From assembly GCA_040510375.1 (NCBI GenBank), contig JBEVJC010000008.1:310001-374000 (forward strand): a DNA stretch of 64,000 bases, given 5' to 3'. The stretch is from JBEVJC01 sp040510375 (GTDB lineage: Bacteria > Bacteroidota > Bacteroidia > Chitinophagales > Chitinophagaceae). Positions 36,979 to 46,000 of the stretch are shown in pieces (positions within the stretch are counted from its first letter, which is position 1; every line of letters begins with the position of its first letter). The notes beneath the pieces were generated by a model. It worked only from the letters and a program-made list of their open reading frames with translations. It was not told the origin of the DNA and did no database searches. Position numbers and translations under genes: made by a program.

Positions 36979-38511
36979 ATGAAAGAGACAAACTTCCTGA
37001 AGGCACTTGGGTTAAAAAAAAATAATCATGGTGTAAGCACGGGCCGCCAATGGATCGAAACTACTGTTTCGCAGATCCGGTCCTACTCCCCTGTCAACGG
37101 GCAGCTGATCGCAGAAGTGTCTTCAGCCGATGAAGTTTCCTACCGCCACGTCGTTGATAAAGCAGCGGAAGCATTCCGGACCTGGCGTACCTGGCCCGCC
37201 CCTAAACGTGGCGAAGTAGTGCGGCAGATTGGTGAAGCGCTCCGGCATCACAAGGAACACCTGGGTCAGCTGGTGTCCTATGAAATGGGTAAAAGCCTGC
37301 AGGAAGGTCTTGGTGAAGTGCAGGAAATGATTGATATCTGTGATTTTGCCGTTGGACTTTCGCGCCAGCTTAACGGACTGACCATGCATAGTGAACGTCC
37401 GGCCCACCGGATGTATGAACAATACCATCCCCTTGGAATCGTCGGAATTATATCAGCCTTCAATTTCCCTGTTGCAGTCTGGAGCTGGAATGCCATGCTG
37501 GGTTGGGTATGTGGAGATGTCTGCATCTGGAAACCGTCAGAAAAAACCCCGCTCTGCGCGGTTGCCTGCCAACTCATCGTTGCAGAAGTATTTGTGCGGA
37601 ATGAAGTGCCGGAGGGTGTAAGTAACCTGGTAACCGGTTATCGTGATGCCGGCGAATGGATGAGTAATGATCCTCGGATCGACCTTTTATCAGCAACCGG
37701 TTCCACCCGGATGGGAAAGGCTGTGGGTGCTGCTGTTGGGGCCCGGCTGGGTAAGGCCCTGCTTGAACTGGGGGGAAACAATGCTATCATCATTACTGAA
37801 AATGCTGATCTTAATATTGCAATCCTGGGTTCTCTTTTCGGAGCCGTGGGAACGGCAGGCCAGCGTTGCACTTCCACCCGTCGCCTGATCATCCATGAAA
37901 AAGTGTATGATATCGTGAAAGACAGACTGGTGGCGGCTTATGGCCAACTCAGGATTGGTGATCCGCTCGACCAGCAAAACCATGTGGGACCACTGATCGA
38001 CACGGATGCCGTAAAACATTATCTGGAAGCCATACGCATCTGCAAAGAACAGGGCGGTAATTTTATTGTGGAAGGTGGTGTACTGGACGGACCCGGTTAT
38101 GAGGGCGGATGTTATGTGAAACCCTGCGTAGCTGAAGTTTCACCAGGACTTCCTATCGTAAGACAGGAAACCTTCGCTCCCATTTTATACCTCATGAAAT
38201 ACGCAGGTTTTGATGAAGCAATCCACCTTCAGAATGATGTTCCCCAGGGACTCTCTTCAGCAGTAATGACACTTAATCTCCGCGAAGCGGAACAGTTTCT
38301 CTCCGTGGGTGGCAGTGATTGCGGGATAGCCAACGTTAATATCGGTACCAGCGGCGCCGAGATTGGCGGGGCATTCGGCGGGGAAAAGGAGACTGGCGGT
38401 GGCCGTGAAAGTGGAAGTGATGCCTGGAAGGTTTATATGCGCCGTCAGACCAACACCATCAATTATAGTCCCAACCTGCCCCTGGCACAGGGAATAAAGT
38501 TCGACCTGTAG
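36979..38511 (+). CDS. ALDH7-type aldehyde dehydrogenase (probable aminoadipate-semialdehyde dehydrogenase)
   Basis: The 510-residue NAD-dependent enzyme has IISAFNFPVAVWSWNAML near residue 156, KPSEKTPL for cofactor binding near 180, LELGGNNAIII with the general-base Glu near 262, and GTAGQRCTSTRRL with the catalytic Cys near 297. The GQRCTSTRRL form is characteristic of the ALDH7/antiquitin branch, which oxidises alpha-aminoadipate semialdehyde in lysine breakdown. No other lysine-degradation gene is nearby. It lies 41 nt after panB. Confidence 0.9.
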   Translation: MKETNFLKALGLKKNNHGVSTGRQWIETTVSQIRSYSPVNGQLIAEVSSADEVSYRHVVDKAAEAFRTWRTWPAPKRGEVVRQIGEALRHHKEHLGQLVSYEMGKSLQEGLGEVQEMIDICDFAVGLSRQLNGLTMHSERPAHRMYEQYHPLGIVGIISAFNFPVAVWSWNAMLGWVCGDVCIWKPSEKTPLCAVACQLIVAEVFVRNEVPEGVSNLVTGYRDAGEWMSNDPRIDLLSATGSTRMGKAVGAAVGARLGKALLELGGNNAIIITENADLNIAILGSLFGAVGTAGQRCTSTRRLIIHEKVYDIVKDRLVAAYGQLRIGDPLDQQNHVGPLIDTDAVKHYLEAIRICKEQGGNFIVEGGVLDGPGYEGGCYVKPCVAEVSPGLPIVRQETFAPILYLMKYAGFDEAIHLQNDVPQGLSSAVMTLNLREAEQFLSVGGSDCGIANVNIGTSGAEIGGAFGGEKETGGGRESGSDAWKVYMRRQTNTINYSPNLPLAQGIKFDL

Positions 38512-38519
38512 ATAATAAA

Positions 38520-38558
38520 CAGGCTGATTTCGCGTTGATTGCAGCGGAGATCAGCCTG
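38520..38558 (+). terminator. Hairpin after the aldehyde dehydrogenase gene
   Basis: CAGGCTGAT pairs with ATCAGCCTG (9 bp) around a 21-nt loop, 8 nt after the stop. No T-run follows. Confidence 0.4.
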
Positions 38559-38634
38559 GCCGTAACCGGGTTGATTTTATAAAAACAATCACCCCACCCG
38601 TGATTTTACCAATATCCAAAACCAAGTCCTGTCC

Positions 38635-40167
38635 ATGAAAAGGATCCTGCTTACTTCCGTTCTGTTAATATTCCTCTTTTCGCTGGCCCATGGTCAGGTC
38701 AGAATCGCCCTCCAGGGCGGGTTACACACTTCTACCATCAAAGAACAGAACGATCTTCCATACTGGGATATAGAAAAACAGAGTTATAAACCGCGTACCG
38801 GTATCCATCTCGGATTCCTCGCAGATATCCCGTTTAAACCGGGATCCCCTTTTTATTTCCAGTCAGGCGTAACATTTTACAATAAAGGCCGGCAATACCA
38901 GTTCTCCAAAGATTCAACCGTTGTTATCACGCGGCCATTGATGCCCGATTCAGTTGTAAATACGTTCTATTACACGAACCGCAAGGAACATCTCAATTAT
39001 ATTGATATCCCATTCAACCTGGTATTCAAACAGAAAATAGGAAAGAACGCAAAATTTATAATTGGCGGCGGGCCCTATGTTTCCTTTTTTTATTCAGGAC
39101 TGCAGAAATCGGAATCAGTGGTGGTTGGTGTGAGTTATGAAAATGAGGAGTCAGACGACCTGCCAGTTGGCAAGGGTGACGGAAAATACAAGACTCTCGA
39201 TCTTGGTTACAATGTCCTGACCGGTTTTGAATTCGGTCGCGTATACCTTACAGCCAATTTCAGCCAGAGCCTTTCCAACGTATACAAACCGGATACTTAT
39301 ACAGCCTCCAGTTACAAACACCATGTTGTTGGCGGTACCATCGGAATATTCCTGGGTAAACAGGCACCATCCGATAAAGATCGCGATGGTGTGCCGGATT
39401 CAAAAGATAAATGCCCCGAAATTGCCGGCCTGCCGGAACTTAAAGGCTGTCCTGATACGGATAACGACGGGCTGGGCGACAGTGAAGATGGCTGTCCCGG
39501 AATTGCCGGTCCTGCCGACAACAAAGGATGTCCCTACCCTGATGCTGATAATGATGGGGTTTTTGATAAGGATGATCTCTGTCCGGATAAACCCGGCGCA
39601 CCCGAGGATAAAGGTTGCCCTCCTGCTGATACCGACAATGATGGTATAACCGATAAAGAAGATGCCTGCCCAACACAAGCTGGCGTGGCACGGTACCAGG
39701 GTTGCCCGATACCGGACAAGGATGCTGATGGGGTAAATGATGAAAACGACCGCTGTCCTGATGTTAAGGGACCGGAGGAAACAGGTGGCTGCCCGGTCGA
39801 AGTGAGGGAAGAAGTGAAAAAAGCAGTAAGTTATGCAGCAAGTAAGATCCAGTTCAAGGTAAATAGCACCGTCCTTGCCGAATCCTCTTATGCTGTGCTG
39901 GACAAACTCGCGCTGTTGCTGAAAGACAACCCTGAACTCAGGTTGCTGATTGAAGGCCATACCAGTAGTGATGGTACCTATGATGCCAATATGAAACTTT
40001 CCCAGAAAAGGGCGGATGCAGTAAAACAATTCCTGGTAAAACTGGAAATCAGTGCCGACCGTTTAACCGCGGTGGGTGTGGGTCCCAATAAACCGTTAAA
40101 CTCCGGGCGCACACCGGCTGAACGTGTAGCCAACCGCCGGGTCGAAATACAGGTGAGCAACCAATGA
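38635..40167 (+). CDS. OmpA-family protein with thrombospondin type 3 repeats
   Basis: The 510-residue outer-membrane protein has a signal peptide (residues 1-20). A porin-like beta-barrel domain occupies about 22-240. Five calcium-binding TSP3-type repeats follow (about 243-386; pattern D-x-D-x-D-G-x-x-D-x-x-D-x-C). The peptidoglycan-binding OmpA domain lies at about 400-510 (LLIEGHTSSDGTYDAN and LSQKRADAVKQFLV). The last domain anchors the outer membrane to the cell wall, with the TSP3 region as a stiff spacer in the periplasm. A strong terminator follows. Confidence 0.93.
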   Translation: MKRILLTSVLLIFLFSLAHGQVRIALQGGLHTSTIKEQNDLPYWDIEKQSYKPRTGIHLGFLADIPFKPGSPFYFQSGVTFYNKGRQYQFSKDSTVVITRPLMPDSVVNTFYYTNRKEHLNYIDIPFNLVFKQKIGKNAKFIIGGGPYVSFFYSGLQKSESVVVGVSYENEESDDLPVGKGDGKYKTLDLGYNVLTGFEFGRVYLTANFSQSLSNVYKPDTYTASSYKHHVVGGTIGIFLGKQAPSDKDRDGVPDSKDKCPEIAGLPELKGCPDTDNDGLGDSEDGCPGIAGPADNKGCPYPDADNDGVFDKDDLCPDKPGAPEDKGCPPADTDNDGITDKEDACPTQAGVARYQGCPIPDKDADGVNDENDRCPDVKGPEETGGCPVEVREEVKKAVSYAASKIQFKVNSTVLAESSYAVLDKLALLLKDNPELRLLIEGHTSSDGTYDANMKLSQKRADAVKQFLVKLEISADRLTAVGVGPNKPLNSGRTPAERVANRRVEIQVSNQ

Positions 40168-40195
40168 TATATTAACCTCGTCAGTCATATACCGA

Positions 40196-40224
40196 AGCCC
40201 TGCGACCGGATCGCAGGGCTTTTT
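40196..40224 (+). terminator. Terminator of the OmpA-family gene
   Basis: AGCCCTGCGA and TCGCAGGGCT form a perfect 10-bp stem with a 5-nt loop followed by TTTT, 28 nt after the stop. Confidence 0.92.
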
Positions 40225-40252
40225 AACAATAATATGGATGAATGGTAAGCAT

Positions 40253-40260
40253 TAGTTTTG
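40253..40260 (+). promoter_or_regulatory. -7 promoter box of the S8 peptidase gene
   Basis: TAGTTTTG matches TAnnTTTG, 36 nt before the ATG at 40297. It overlaps the TTG at 40258 that would otherwise lengthen the frame. Confidence 0.6.
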
Positions 40261-40296
40261 CGCCTTTATTCAATTTTGCAGATTAAATTTGTTTTA

Positions 40297-41976
40297 ATGA
40301 AGAGATTATACAGCAGTACCCTACTTCTTTTTTTCGTTACCCTGGTTTGTTCGGAAGTTTCCGCTCAGAAAACAGAAGTGCCAAAGGGATGGCATATGAT
40401 GGACCTCACCGATAGTGGTTATTATGGCCTCAGTGTAAACAAGGCTTACGATTTTGTCAGGTCGAAAAATTTAAAGAGCACCCCCGTTATTGTGGCAGTG
40501 ATTGATTCAGGTATCGATACCCTTCATGAGGACCTGAAACCAATTCTCTGGAAAAATCCAAAAGAAATTCCTGATAATGGAATCGATGACGACAAAAACG
40601 GATACGTTGATGATGTATACGGATGGAATTTCCTGGGTGGCCGCGACGGAAAGAATGTAGAAAAGGATTCTTACGAAGCAGCCCGGATCTATCATCAGTT
40701 CAAAGCAAAATATGATGGCCGGAAAATCAATCCGGATACGCTTTCCGGCGAATCCAGGGCTGAATATGAAATGTGGAGCAAGGCAAAAAAAGATATTGTC
40801 GGCGATGTGAATCCTTTTGTGGTAATGCAATTGCGCAAGATGATGAAGGATCTTAAAGCCGGTGATTCTGTTATCATCAGTGACCTGAAAAAAGATGAGT
40901 ACAACTGTACCGACCTTGAAACCTATATCCCTACAGTAACTGCTGCAAGGAAAGTAAAAGAGATCATGACCTCTATCTGTAAGGGTAATGACAATAACAG
41001 CATCAGCAATGTACAGATCATCGGGGAACTGGAAGGTGAACTGGCAAAGGCCGAAGCGGCCGACCGGGCACCAAAAAATTTCCGCAATGATGTTGTCCAG
41101 GATAATTATGATGATATCAATGACCGTTTTTACGGCAACGGCAATGTAATGGTGAGTAAGGCTGCAGCACTGCACGGTACTCACGTTTCCGGTATTATCG
41201 CAGCGGCCCGTAACAACGGTGTTGGTATGGATGGTATTGCAGATAATGTCCGGATCATGATGGTGCGGGCCGTACCTGATGGTGATGAACATGACAAGGA
41301 TATAGCACTGGCCATCCGCTACGCAGTGGATAACGGCGCAAGGGTGATTAATATGAGTTTTGGCAAGGCCTTCTCCCCCAACAAAAACTGGGTGGATGAT
41401 GCCGTAAAATATGCAGAATCAAAAGGAGTATTACTGGTGCATGCAGCTGGTAACAGTGCCCAGAACCTGGATACAACACTGAACTTCCCAACGGTTCAAT
41501 ACCTCGACAAACAAAGGGCAGGGAACTGGATTACCGTAGGTGCAAGCGGACCAAATAATAAAGATGGCAACAGTCTCACCGCTAACTTTTCCAACTATGG
41601 TAAAAAAGAAGTGGATGTATTTGCACCGGGTGTAAAGATCTACTCAACCGTGCCGGGCGGTAATACCTATGAGTTCCTGCAGGGAACAAGTATGGCTTCA
41701 CCGGTAGTGGCGGGTCTGGCAGCCTTTATCCTGGAGTACTATCCAAAATTATCCGCCGCACAGGTTAAATATGTTATTGAAAAATCATCACGCGCACCTT
41801 CGGGAGATGTAAAAGATCCCGGTACCGACCAGGAAACCAAACTCAGCGAGCTGAGCCGCTCAGGCGGTGTGATCAATGCACTTGATGCGATCAAACTGGC
41901 ATCCACCCTGAAACCGGATACTGAAAGGGCTCCGATTAAAACATCTTCTAAAGTAAAGCAGAAAGTAAAGGCTTAA
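40297..41976 (+). CDS. S8 family serine peptidase (subtilisin-like) with a large insertion
   Basis: The 559-residue exported protease has a signal peptide (MKRLYSSTLLLFFVTLVCSEVSA). Catalytic residues are Asp70 (VIAVIDSGID), His293 (HGTHVSG) and Ser465 (GTSMASP), with the oxyanion Asn in AAGN. Asp and His are 223 residues apart, against about 30 in subtilisin, because of an insertion that is helical and Asp/Lys-rich. There is no propeptide domain of the usual type and no type IX secretion tail visible at the C-terminus, which ends in a basic SSKVKQKVKA. It is probably periplasmic or cell-surface. Substrates are unknown. Confidence 0.92.
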   Translation: MKRLYSSTLLLFFVTLVCSEVSAQKTEVPKGWHMMDLTDSGYYGLSVNKAYDFVRSKNLKSTPVIVAVIDSGIDTLHEDLKPILWKNPKEIPDNGIDDDKNGYVDDVYGWNFLGGRDGKNVEKDSYEAARIYHQFKAKYDGRKINPDTLSGESRAEYEMWSKAKKDIVGDVNPFVVMQLRKMMKDLKAGDSVIISDLKKDEYNCTDLETYIPTVTAARKVKEIMTSICKGNDNNSISNVQIIGELEGELAKAEAADRAPKNFRNDVVQDNYDDINDRFYGNGNVMVSKAAALHGTHVSGIIAAARNNGVGMDGIADNVRIMMVRAVPDGDEHDKDIALAIRYAVDNGARVINMSFGKAFSPNKNWVDDAVKYAESKGVLLVHAAGNSAQNLDTTLNFPTVQYLDKQRAGNWITVGASGPNNKDGNSLTANFSNYGKKEVDVFAPGVKIYSTVPGGNTYEFLQGTSMASPVVAGLAAFILEYYPKLSAAQVKYVIEKSSRAPSGDVKDPGTDQETKLSELSRSGGVINALDAIKLASTLKPDTERAPIKTSSKVKQKVKA

Positions 41977-42079
41977 ATTCTCAGGGACACTGATAAAATT
42001 ACTTCCGAAGTAAATCAGTAAGTAAGACCCGGATCCTGGTAGCATTATTTTCGACCTCTAAATAAATTTCCTTTCTTCG

Positions 42080-42119
42080 ATGCCCCTGAAAGCAAACCGC
42101 TTTCAGGGGCATTTCTATT
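42080..42119 (+). terminator. Terminator after the S8 peptidase gene
   Basis: ATGCCCCTGAAAG pairs with CTTTCAGGGGCAT around a short loop, followed by a T-rich tail. It lies about 100 nt after the stop. Confidence 0.85.
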
Positions 42120-42185
42120 TCCGTCTTTGTCCCGGATCCCCGGATGGTTTATACCTGTTTTTTACGATCTTCGGATTAAAAAAAA

Positions 42186-42719
42186 ATGTTACCCGAACTC
42201 AACAGGATCGCTCCCTTTTACCACACGTATATTAAACTGGTTCCCGAAACAGATCTGCTGTCGGGTTTCCAGGTACACACTGAAAATTTTTATTCCCTGC
42301 TGAACTCGATCCCGGAGTCCATGTACGACTATCGTTATGCCCCGGAGAAATGGACCATCCGGGATACATTACAACATGTAATTGATACGGAACGGGTGAT
42401 GGCCTATCGCGCTTTGAATTTTGCCAGGAAGAGTCCCGACCCGTTACCGGGCTTTGATGAAGACCAGTTTGCCGCAAATGCAAAGGCTTATTCCCGCAAA
42501 TGGGACGACCTGGTCCATGAGTTCAAACATCTCCGGGCTTCATCCCTGCTTATGTTTGCAGGTTTTGATGAAGAGCAGCTGGAATCTGCGGGCATCGCAA
42601 ACAAAAAGCCTACGTATGTAAGGGGACTTGGTTATACCATTCTCGGACATGTTACCCATCATGCCGGGATCCTGCAGGTACGTTATCTCAATAAGGATTA
42701 TAAGCCTGTGGCGGGATAA
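42186..42719 (+). CDS. DinB superfamily protein
   Basis: The 177-residue protein fits the four-helix DinB/YfiT fold. EKWTIRDTLQHVIDTERVMAYRAL near residue 55 supplies a metal His, and GYTILGHVTHHAGILQVRYL near the C-terminus supplies two more. Such proteins bind a divalent metal; some are thiol-dependent transferases, and most are uncharacterised. It is unrelated to DNA polymerase IV despite the name. It is preceded and followed by terminators, so it is a single-gene transcript. Confidence 0.85.
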   Translation: MLPELNRIAPFYHTYIKLVPETDLLSGFQVHTENFYSLLNSIPESMYDYRYAPEKWTIRDTLQHVIDTERVMAYRALNFARKSPDPLPGFDEDQFAANAKAYSRKWDDLVHEFKHLRASSLLMFAGFDEEQLESAGIANKKPTYVRGLGYTILGHVTHHAGILQVRYLNKDYKPVAG

Positions 42720-42725
42720 AAAAAA

Positions 42726-42749
42726 GATCCCGGCCATCATGCCGGGATC
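42726..42749. terminator. Bidirectional terminator between DinB-like and S41 protease genes
   Basis: GATCCCGGC and GCCGGGATC form a 9-bp stem with loop CATCAT, with A-runs on one side and T-rich sequence on the other, between convergent stops. Confidence 0.88.
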
Positions 42750-42782
42750 ACTCTTTTATTTTCCTTTATACTTTTATCCTAC

Positions 42783-44933
42783 TTAGAAAGCCTTTTTCAG
42801 GGGCTCTTCTGTTTTACCTTTCGCCAGGTTCTGTTGTCCGATCATATCACCCATTACTTTCACAGCCTGATCCAGGTAAATATCCTTCCGCAGGTTTTTC
42901 AACCACAGGTTAAACCGATCCTGTTTGGATTTATCTTCTGAAAAACGATCTACTTCACCAGGTAATGCCGTCACCAGGTTTTCCTGCCTCAGTTTTGTCA
43001 GCGAATCATTCATCAGGATTGTATTCCTTACCAGTTTCTGTTCTGCATTATAATCCTTCAGGTTAAGCGAATATTCCTTTTCGTTTTGTTTTGCCAGCCA
43101 GGTAGCATTCTGTTTGATCAGCTTGAATGCTTCGTCCTTTGCAATCCGGTCATTACTCATCTGCTGGATTACTTTGAGATTGTAACCGGAATTCCAGGAA
43201 TTATACGGGCTCTTGCTGATCTCGTCCCATGGCAGCGCATCCTTATCGTCCTTCTCACGAACCTTCAGTTGTTCCAGCTGGTCGGGTAATACGATATCAG
43301 ATTCAACACCTTTTAATTGGGTGGATCCGCCGTTGATGCGGTAGAATTTCTGGAGGGTTAATTTAACAGTACCCAGGTCAGAATTGGAGACTGAAAATCC
43401 TGTTTCCGGATCCAGTCCGATATTCCGCTGAACCGTGCCCTTACCATAGGTAGACGTGCTGCCGATGATTACACCGCGACCATAATCCTGGATCGCTGCT
43501 GCAAAGATCTCAGATGCAGATGCGCTGAATTCGTTTACCATCACGGCAAGCGGACCTGAATACAATACATTCTTGTCTTTATCCTTCAGTACACTTGGCC
43601 TGTTTTCGCGATCCTTGACCTGAACGATGGGCCCGTCTTCAATGAACAGTCCAGCCATCTGAACCACATCATAAAGTGAACCACCACCATTGTTTCGAAG
43701 ATCGATTACAATGCCATCTACTTTTTCTTCCTTGAGTTTTTTAACCTCGGTTTCCACGTCCAGATAACTGCGGCGACCATTCGGGTTTTCAAAATCAGCA
43801 TAAAACTCAGGCAGGTAAATATATCCGATCTTGGTATTGCCTTCTTTAACTACTGCGCTGCGCGCGAATGTTTCCAGGTCCTGTACAATTTTATCGCGCA
43901 CCAATGTAATTGTCTTCAGTGAACCATCCTGTTTCTTAACATACAAACGCACTTCAGTGCCCTGCTTGCCACGGATAATTTTCACGGCGTCTGTAACCAC
44001 ATAACCCGCAAGATCCGTTGGCTCAGCATTCCCCTGTCCCACTTTCTGGATCAGGTCGCCCACCTGCAACTCACCTGACTTCCAGGCCGGACTACCGGTA
44101 ACAATACTGGTAACCTTGATATTACCTTCGTCATATTGTAGTGAGGCTCCGATGCCAAAGAAACTTCCGCTCATCTCTTCATCAAAATAACGTTTGTCTA
44201 CCGGAGGGAAAAACTCCGAGTGAGGATCCATCGTGGTAGTGATGGCATTTACAAACAGGTTGAATTTATCATCGTCGGTAAACTTGAGACGGTATCTTTC
44301 AAACATCCGGTCTGTAATCTTTTTTGTTTTTTCGCGCGCCTCTTTTTCAAGTTCCGCGTCAGTCTTCGCTACAAATCCGGCTTTACCCTTGTTTTTCTCC
44401 CGGGTATCCAGCAGGTCGGCATACCGCTCCAGGGTCAGGTATTTCACCTTTTTCCTCCAGCGCTCCCTGATTTCAGCTTCAGATGTAGCATAATCCAGCT
44501 TGTCGCCATCCAGGTTTACTTTTTCTTCTACAGTAAAATCAAACGGTTTTGATAGAATCTGGTCAACTGTTTTAGAGTTCTCCTCCATGCGGGTCTGGAA
44601 AACCGCGCCGGCTGCTTTGAAGAATTCTACAGGTGCTCCTTTTATTTCATCGTCAATCCGGTTTCCGTATTTTTTATCAAGGGCCGTGATATCCGAACGC
44701 AGGAACATATTCTTCTCGCCGTCCAGGTCGTTCAGGTATTTTTTGAAAATCTTCCGGGAAAACTCGTCGTTGATGTCCTGCGGGCTGTAATGGGCCTGCG
44801 TTAACATGGAACCAACGAGTTTAAGGATATCCTGATACTTATCAGGAGGTATATTTGTGTGGTTTCCCATGCTCCTGAAAGCCAGGAACGATCCCGCCAC
44901 AATCATCATGATCACAATTGGAAGTCGCTTCAT
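42783..44933 (-). CDS. Tail-specific (C-terminal-processing) S41 protease, Prc-like
   Basis: The 716-residue protease has an N-terminal membrane/signal segment (MKRLPIVIMMIVAGSFLAF) and a helical domain to about residue 230. A PDZ domain follows (FFGIGASLQYDEGNIKVTSIV), then the peptidase core with IVIDLRNNGGGSLYDVVQMAGLF, the catalytic Ser in EFSASASEIFAAA and the Lys in TYGKGTVQ. A long C-terminal DUF3340-like region completes the Prc layout. It should degrade periplasmic proteins from their C-termini. The start at 44933 is preferred over an upstream in-frame ATG that lies close to the promoter. Confidence 0.94.
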   Translation of the reverse strand: MKRLPIVIMMIVAGSFLAFRSMGNHTNIPPDKYQDILKLVGSMLTQAHYSPQDINDEFSRKIFKKYLNDLDGEKNMFLRSDITALDKKYGNRIDDEIKGAPVEFFKAAGAVFQTRMEENSKTVDQILSKPFDFTVEEKVNLDGDKLDYATSEAEIRERWRKKVKYLTLERYADLLDTREKNKGKAGFVAKTDAELEKEAREKTKKITDRMFERYRLKFTDDDKFNLFVNAITTTMDPHSEFFPPVDKRYFDEEMSGSFFGIGASLQYDEGNIKVTSIVTGSPAWKSGELQVGDLIQKVGQGNAEPTDLAGYVVTDAVKIIRGKQGTEVRLYVKKQDGSLKTITLVRDKIVQDLETFARSAVVKEGNTKIGYIYLPEFYADFENPNGRRSYLDVETEVKKLKEEKVDGIVIDLRNNGGGSLYDVVQMAGLFIEDGPIVQVKDRENRPSVLKDKDKNVLYSGPLAVMVNEFSASASEIFAAAIQDYGRGVIIGSTSTYGKGTVQRNIGLDPETGFSVSNSDLGTVKLTLQKFYRINGGSTQLKGVESDIVLPDQLEQLKVREKDDKDALPWDEISKSPYNSWNSGYNLKVIQQMSNDRIAKDEAFKLIKQNATWLAKQNEKEYSLNLKDYNAEQKLVRNTILMNDSLTKLRQENLVTALPGEVDRFSEDKSKQDRFNLWLKNLRKDIYLDQAVKVMGDMIGQQNLAKGKTEEPLKKAF

Positions 44934-44967
44934 ATTGAGTAGGTATTTAAGTGCATCTCGCATACTC

Positions 44968-44975
44968 CAAAAATA
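44968..44975 (-). promoter_or_regulatory. -7 promoter box of the S41 protease gene
   Basis: TATTTTTG on the minus strand matches TAnnTTTG, 34 nt upstream of the chosen ATG. Confidence 0.55.
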
Positions 44976-45119
44976 ACGCAAAAACCATGTAATTCCTGCT
45001 TTTATAGGGTTTTAACAGGGGTTTTTGATGAATGGTTAAGATGACTGCCGGCAAAACAAACATTAAAAAATAATCAGGGTATAACTGGGTAAACTGTTTT
45101 TTATCAGCATGTTTTTACC

Positions 45120-45127
45120 TATTTTTG
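45120..45127 (+). promoter_or_regulatory. -7 promoter box of tRNA-His
   Basis: TATTTTTG matches TAnnTTTG and ends 14 nt before the first base of the tRNA. Confidence 0.6.
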
Positions 45128-45141
45128 CCCCCGCAGAAAAT

Positions 45142-45216
45142 GGTGGTTTTAGCTCAGTCGGTTAGAGCATCAGATTGTGGTTCTGAGGGTCGCCGGTTCG
45201 AATCCGGTAAGCCACC
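45142..45216 (+). tRNA. tRNA-His (anticodon GTG)
   Basis: The cloverleaf is complete. The acceptor stem pairs GTGGTTT with AAGCCAC, and the gene itself encodes the extra G(-1) opposite discriminator C73 that marks histidine tRNAs. The anticodon arm is TCAGA-TTGTGGT-TCTGA with GTG at the centre. The T-arm is GCCGG-TTCGAAT-CCGGT. The 3' CCA is not encoded and must be added after transcription. A hairpin terminator follows after a few bases. Confidence 0.97.
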
Positions 45217-45221
45217 CGATC

Positions 45222-45256
45222 AAACCCCGCCCCGCAAACGCCGGGTCGGGGTTTTT
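45222..45256 (+). terminator. Terminator of tRNA-His
   Basis: AACCCCG pairs with CGGGGTT, with additional GC pairing inside the loop, followed by five T residues. It ends 11 nt before the next gene's ATG. Confidence 0.88.
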
Positions 45257-45266
45257 AATTTTATAT

Positions 45267-45875
45267 ATGATGAACTATTGGTTCCTCCTTATTCCCTTTC
45301 TTACAGCTATCACCGGTATGATCTGCGTGCAGCTTCCTTTCCTGTTGCTCTTTCGTCCGGTCAGGCCTTTCCGTTTTTTTGGGACAACCTTCCAGGGCAT
45401 CTTCCCTGCCTTACAATCATCGGTTGCCAGCCAGGCAGGATTGTATGTAAGCCAGCAGTTCCCGCTGGATGTACTGGAGAACAAAATCAATGATCCGGCG
45501 AATTTTGAACGGATCCGTCCGATGATCGAAGTGCATATCGATGACTTTCTGCGTAATAAACTGAAAGAACAGATGCCTATGATCAGTATGTTCATTGGTG
45601 ATAAAACCATCGTATCACTGAAAACGGTCTTTATTAATGAAATTGCCGACCTCTTTCCCCGCATTATGGCACAATTTGCTGGCAATCTCCGTTCAGAGTT
45701 TAATATCCAGGAGCTGGTAACCGGGAAAATCCTTGCAATTGATCCGGTAAAAGCCAGGGAAGTATTTGAAAGCAAAACAAGGAAACCATTGGGTAAACTG
45801 GCTGTAACAGGCTTCTTCGTTGGACTGATCATCGGACTGCTTCAACTGCTCCTGATCTGCCTGTTGGTCCGGTAA
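45267..45875 (+). CDS. DUF445 family membrane protein
   Basis: The 202-residue protein has a hydrophobic N-terminal segment (WFLLIPFLTAITGMICVQL), then LLFRPVRPFRFFGTTFQG, which matches the LFRPxRPxxxxG motif of DUF445 proteins. A helical periplasmic-type middle follows, and a C-terminal membrane helix (VTGFFVGLIIGLLQLLLICLLV). The function of the family is unknown. The frame is open back through the tRNA, but the ATG at 45267 just after the tRNA terminator is the only sensible start. No separate promoter was found, so it may rely on read-through from tRNA-His. Confidence 0.82.
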   Translation: MMNYWFLLIPFLTAITGMICVQLPFLLLFRPVRPFRFFGTTFQGIFPALQSSVASQAGLYVSQQFPLDVLENKINDPANFERIRPMIEVHIDDFLRNKLKEQMPMISMFIGDKTIVSLKTVFINEIADLFPRIMAQFAGNLRSEFNIQELVTGKILAIDPVKAREVFESKTRKPLGKLAVTGFFVGLIIGLLQLLLICLLVR

Positions 45876-46000
45876 GTGTAAACAGGAAACACTCTTCCCC
45901 ACTTATCCCTGCATTTTACCATTGTTACCATTCATCATATAGGCTTCATTATCTCAGCAAGTTAATAGAGCTTTGCGCGTCCTATAACTAACTACACCAA

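Noticed and set aside
45125..45493. Open frame running through tRNA-His
   Set aside because: It translates the tRNA and its terminator and overlaps the DUF445 gene in another frame.
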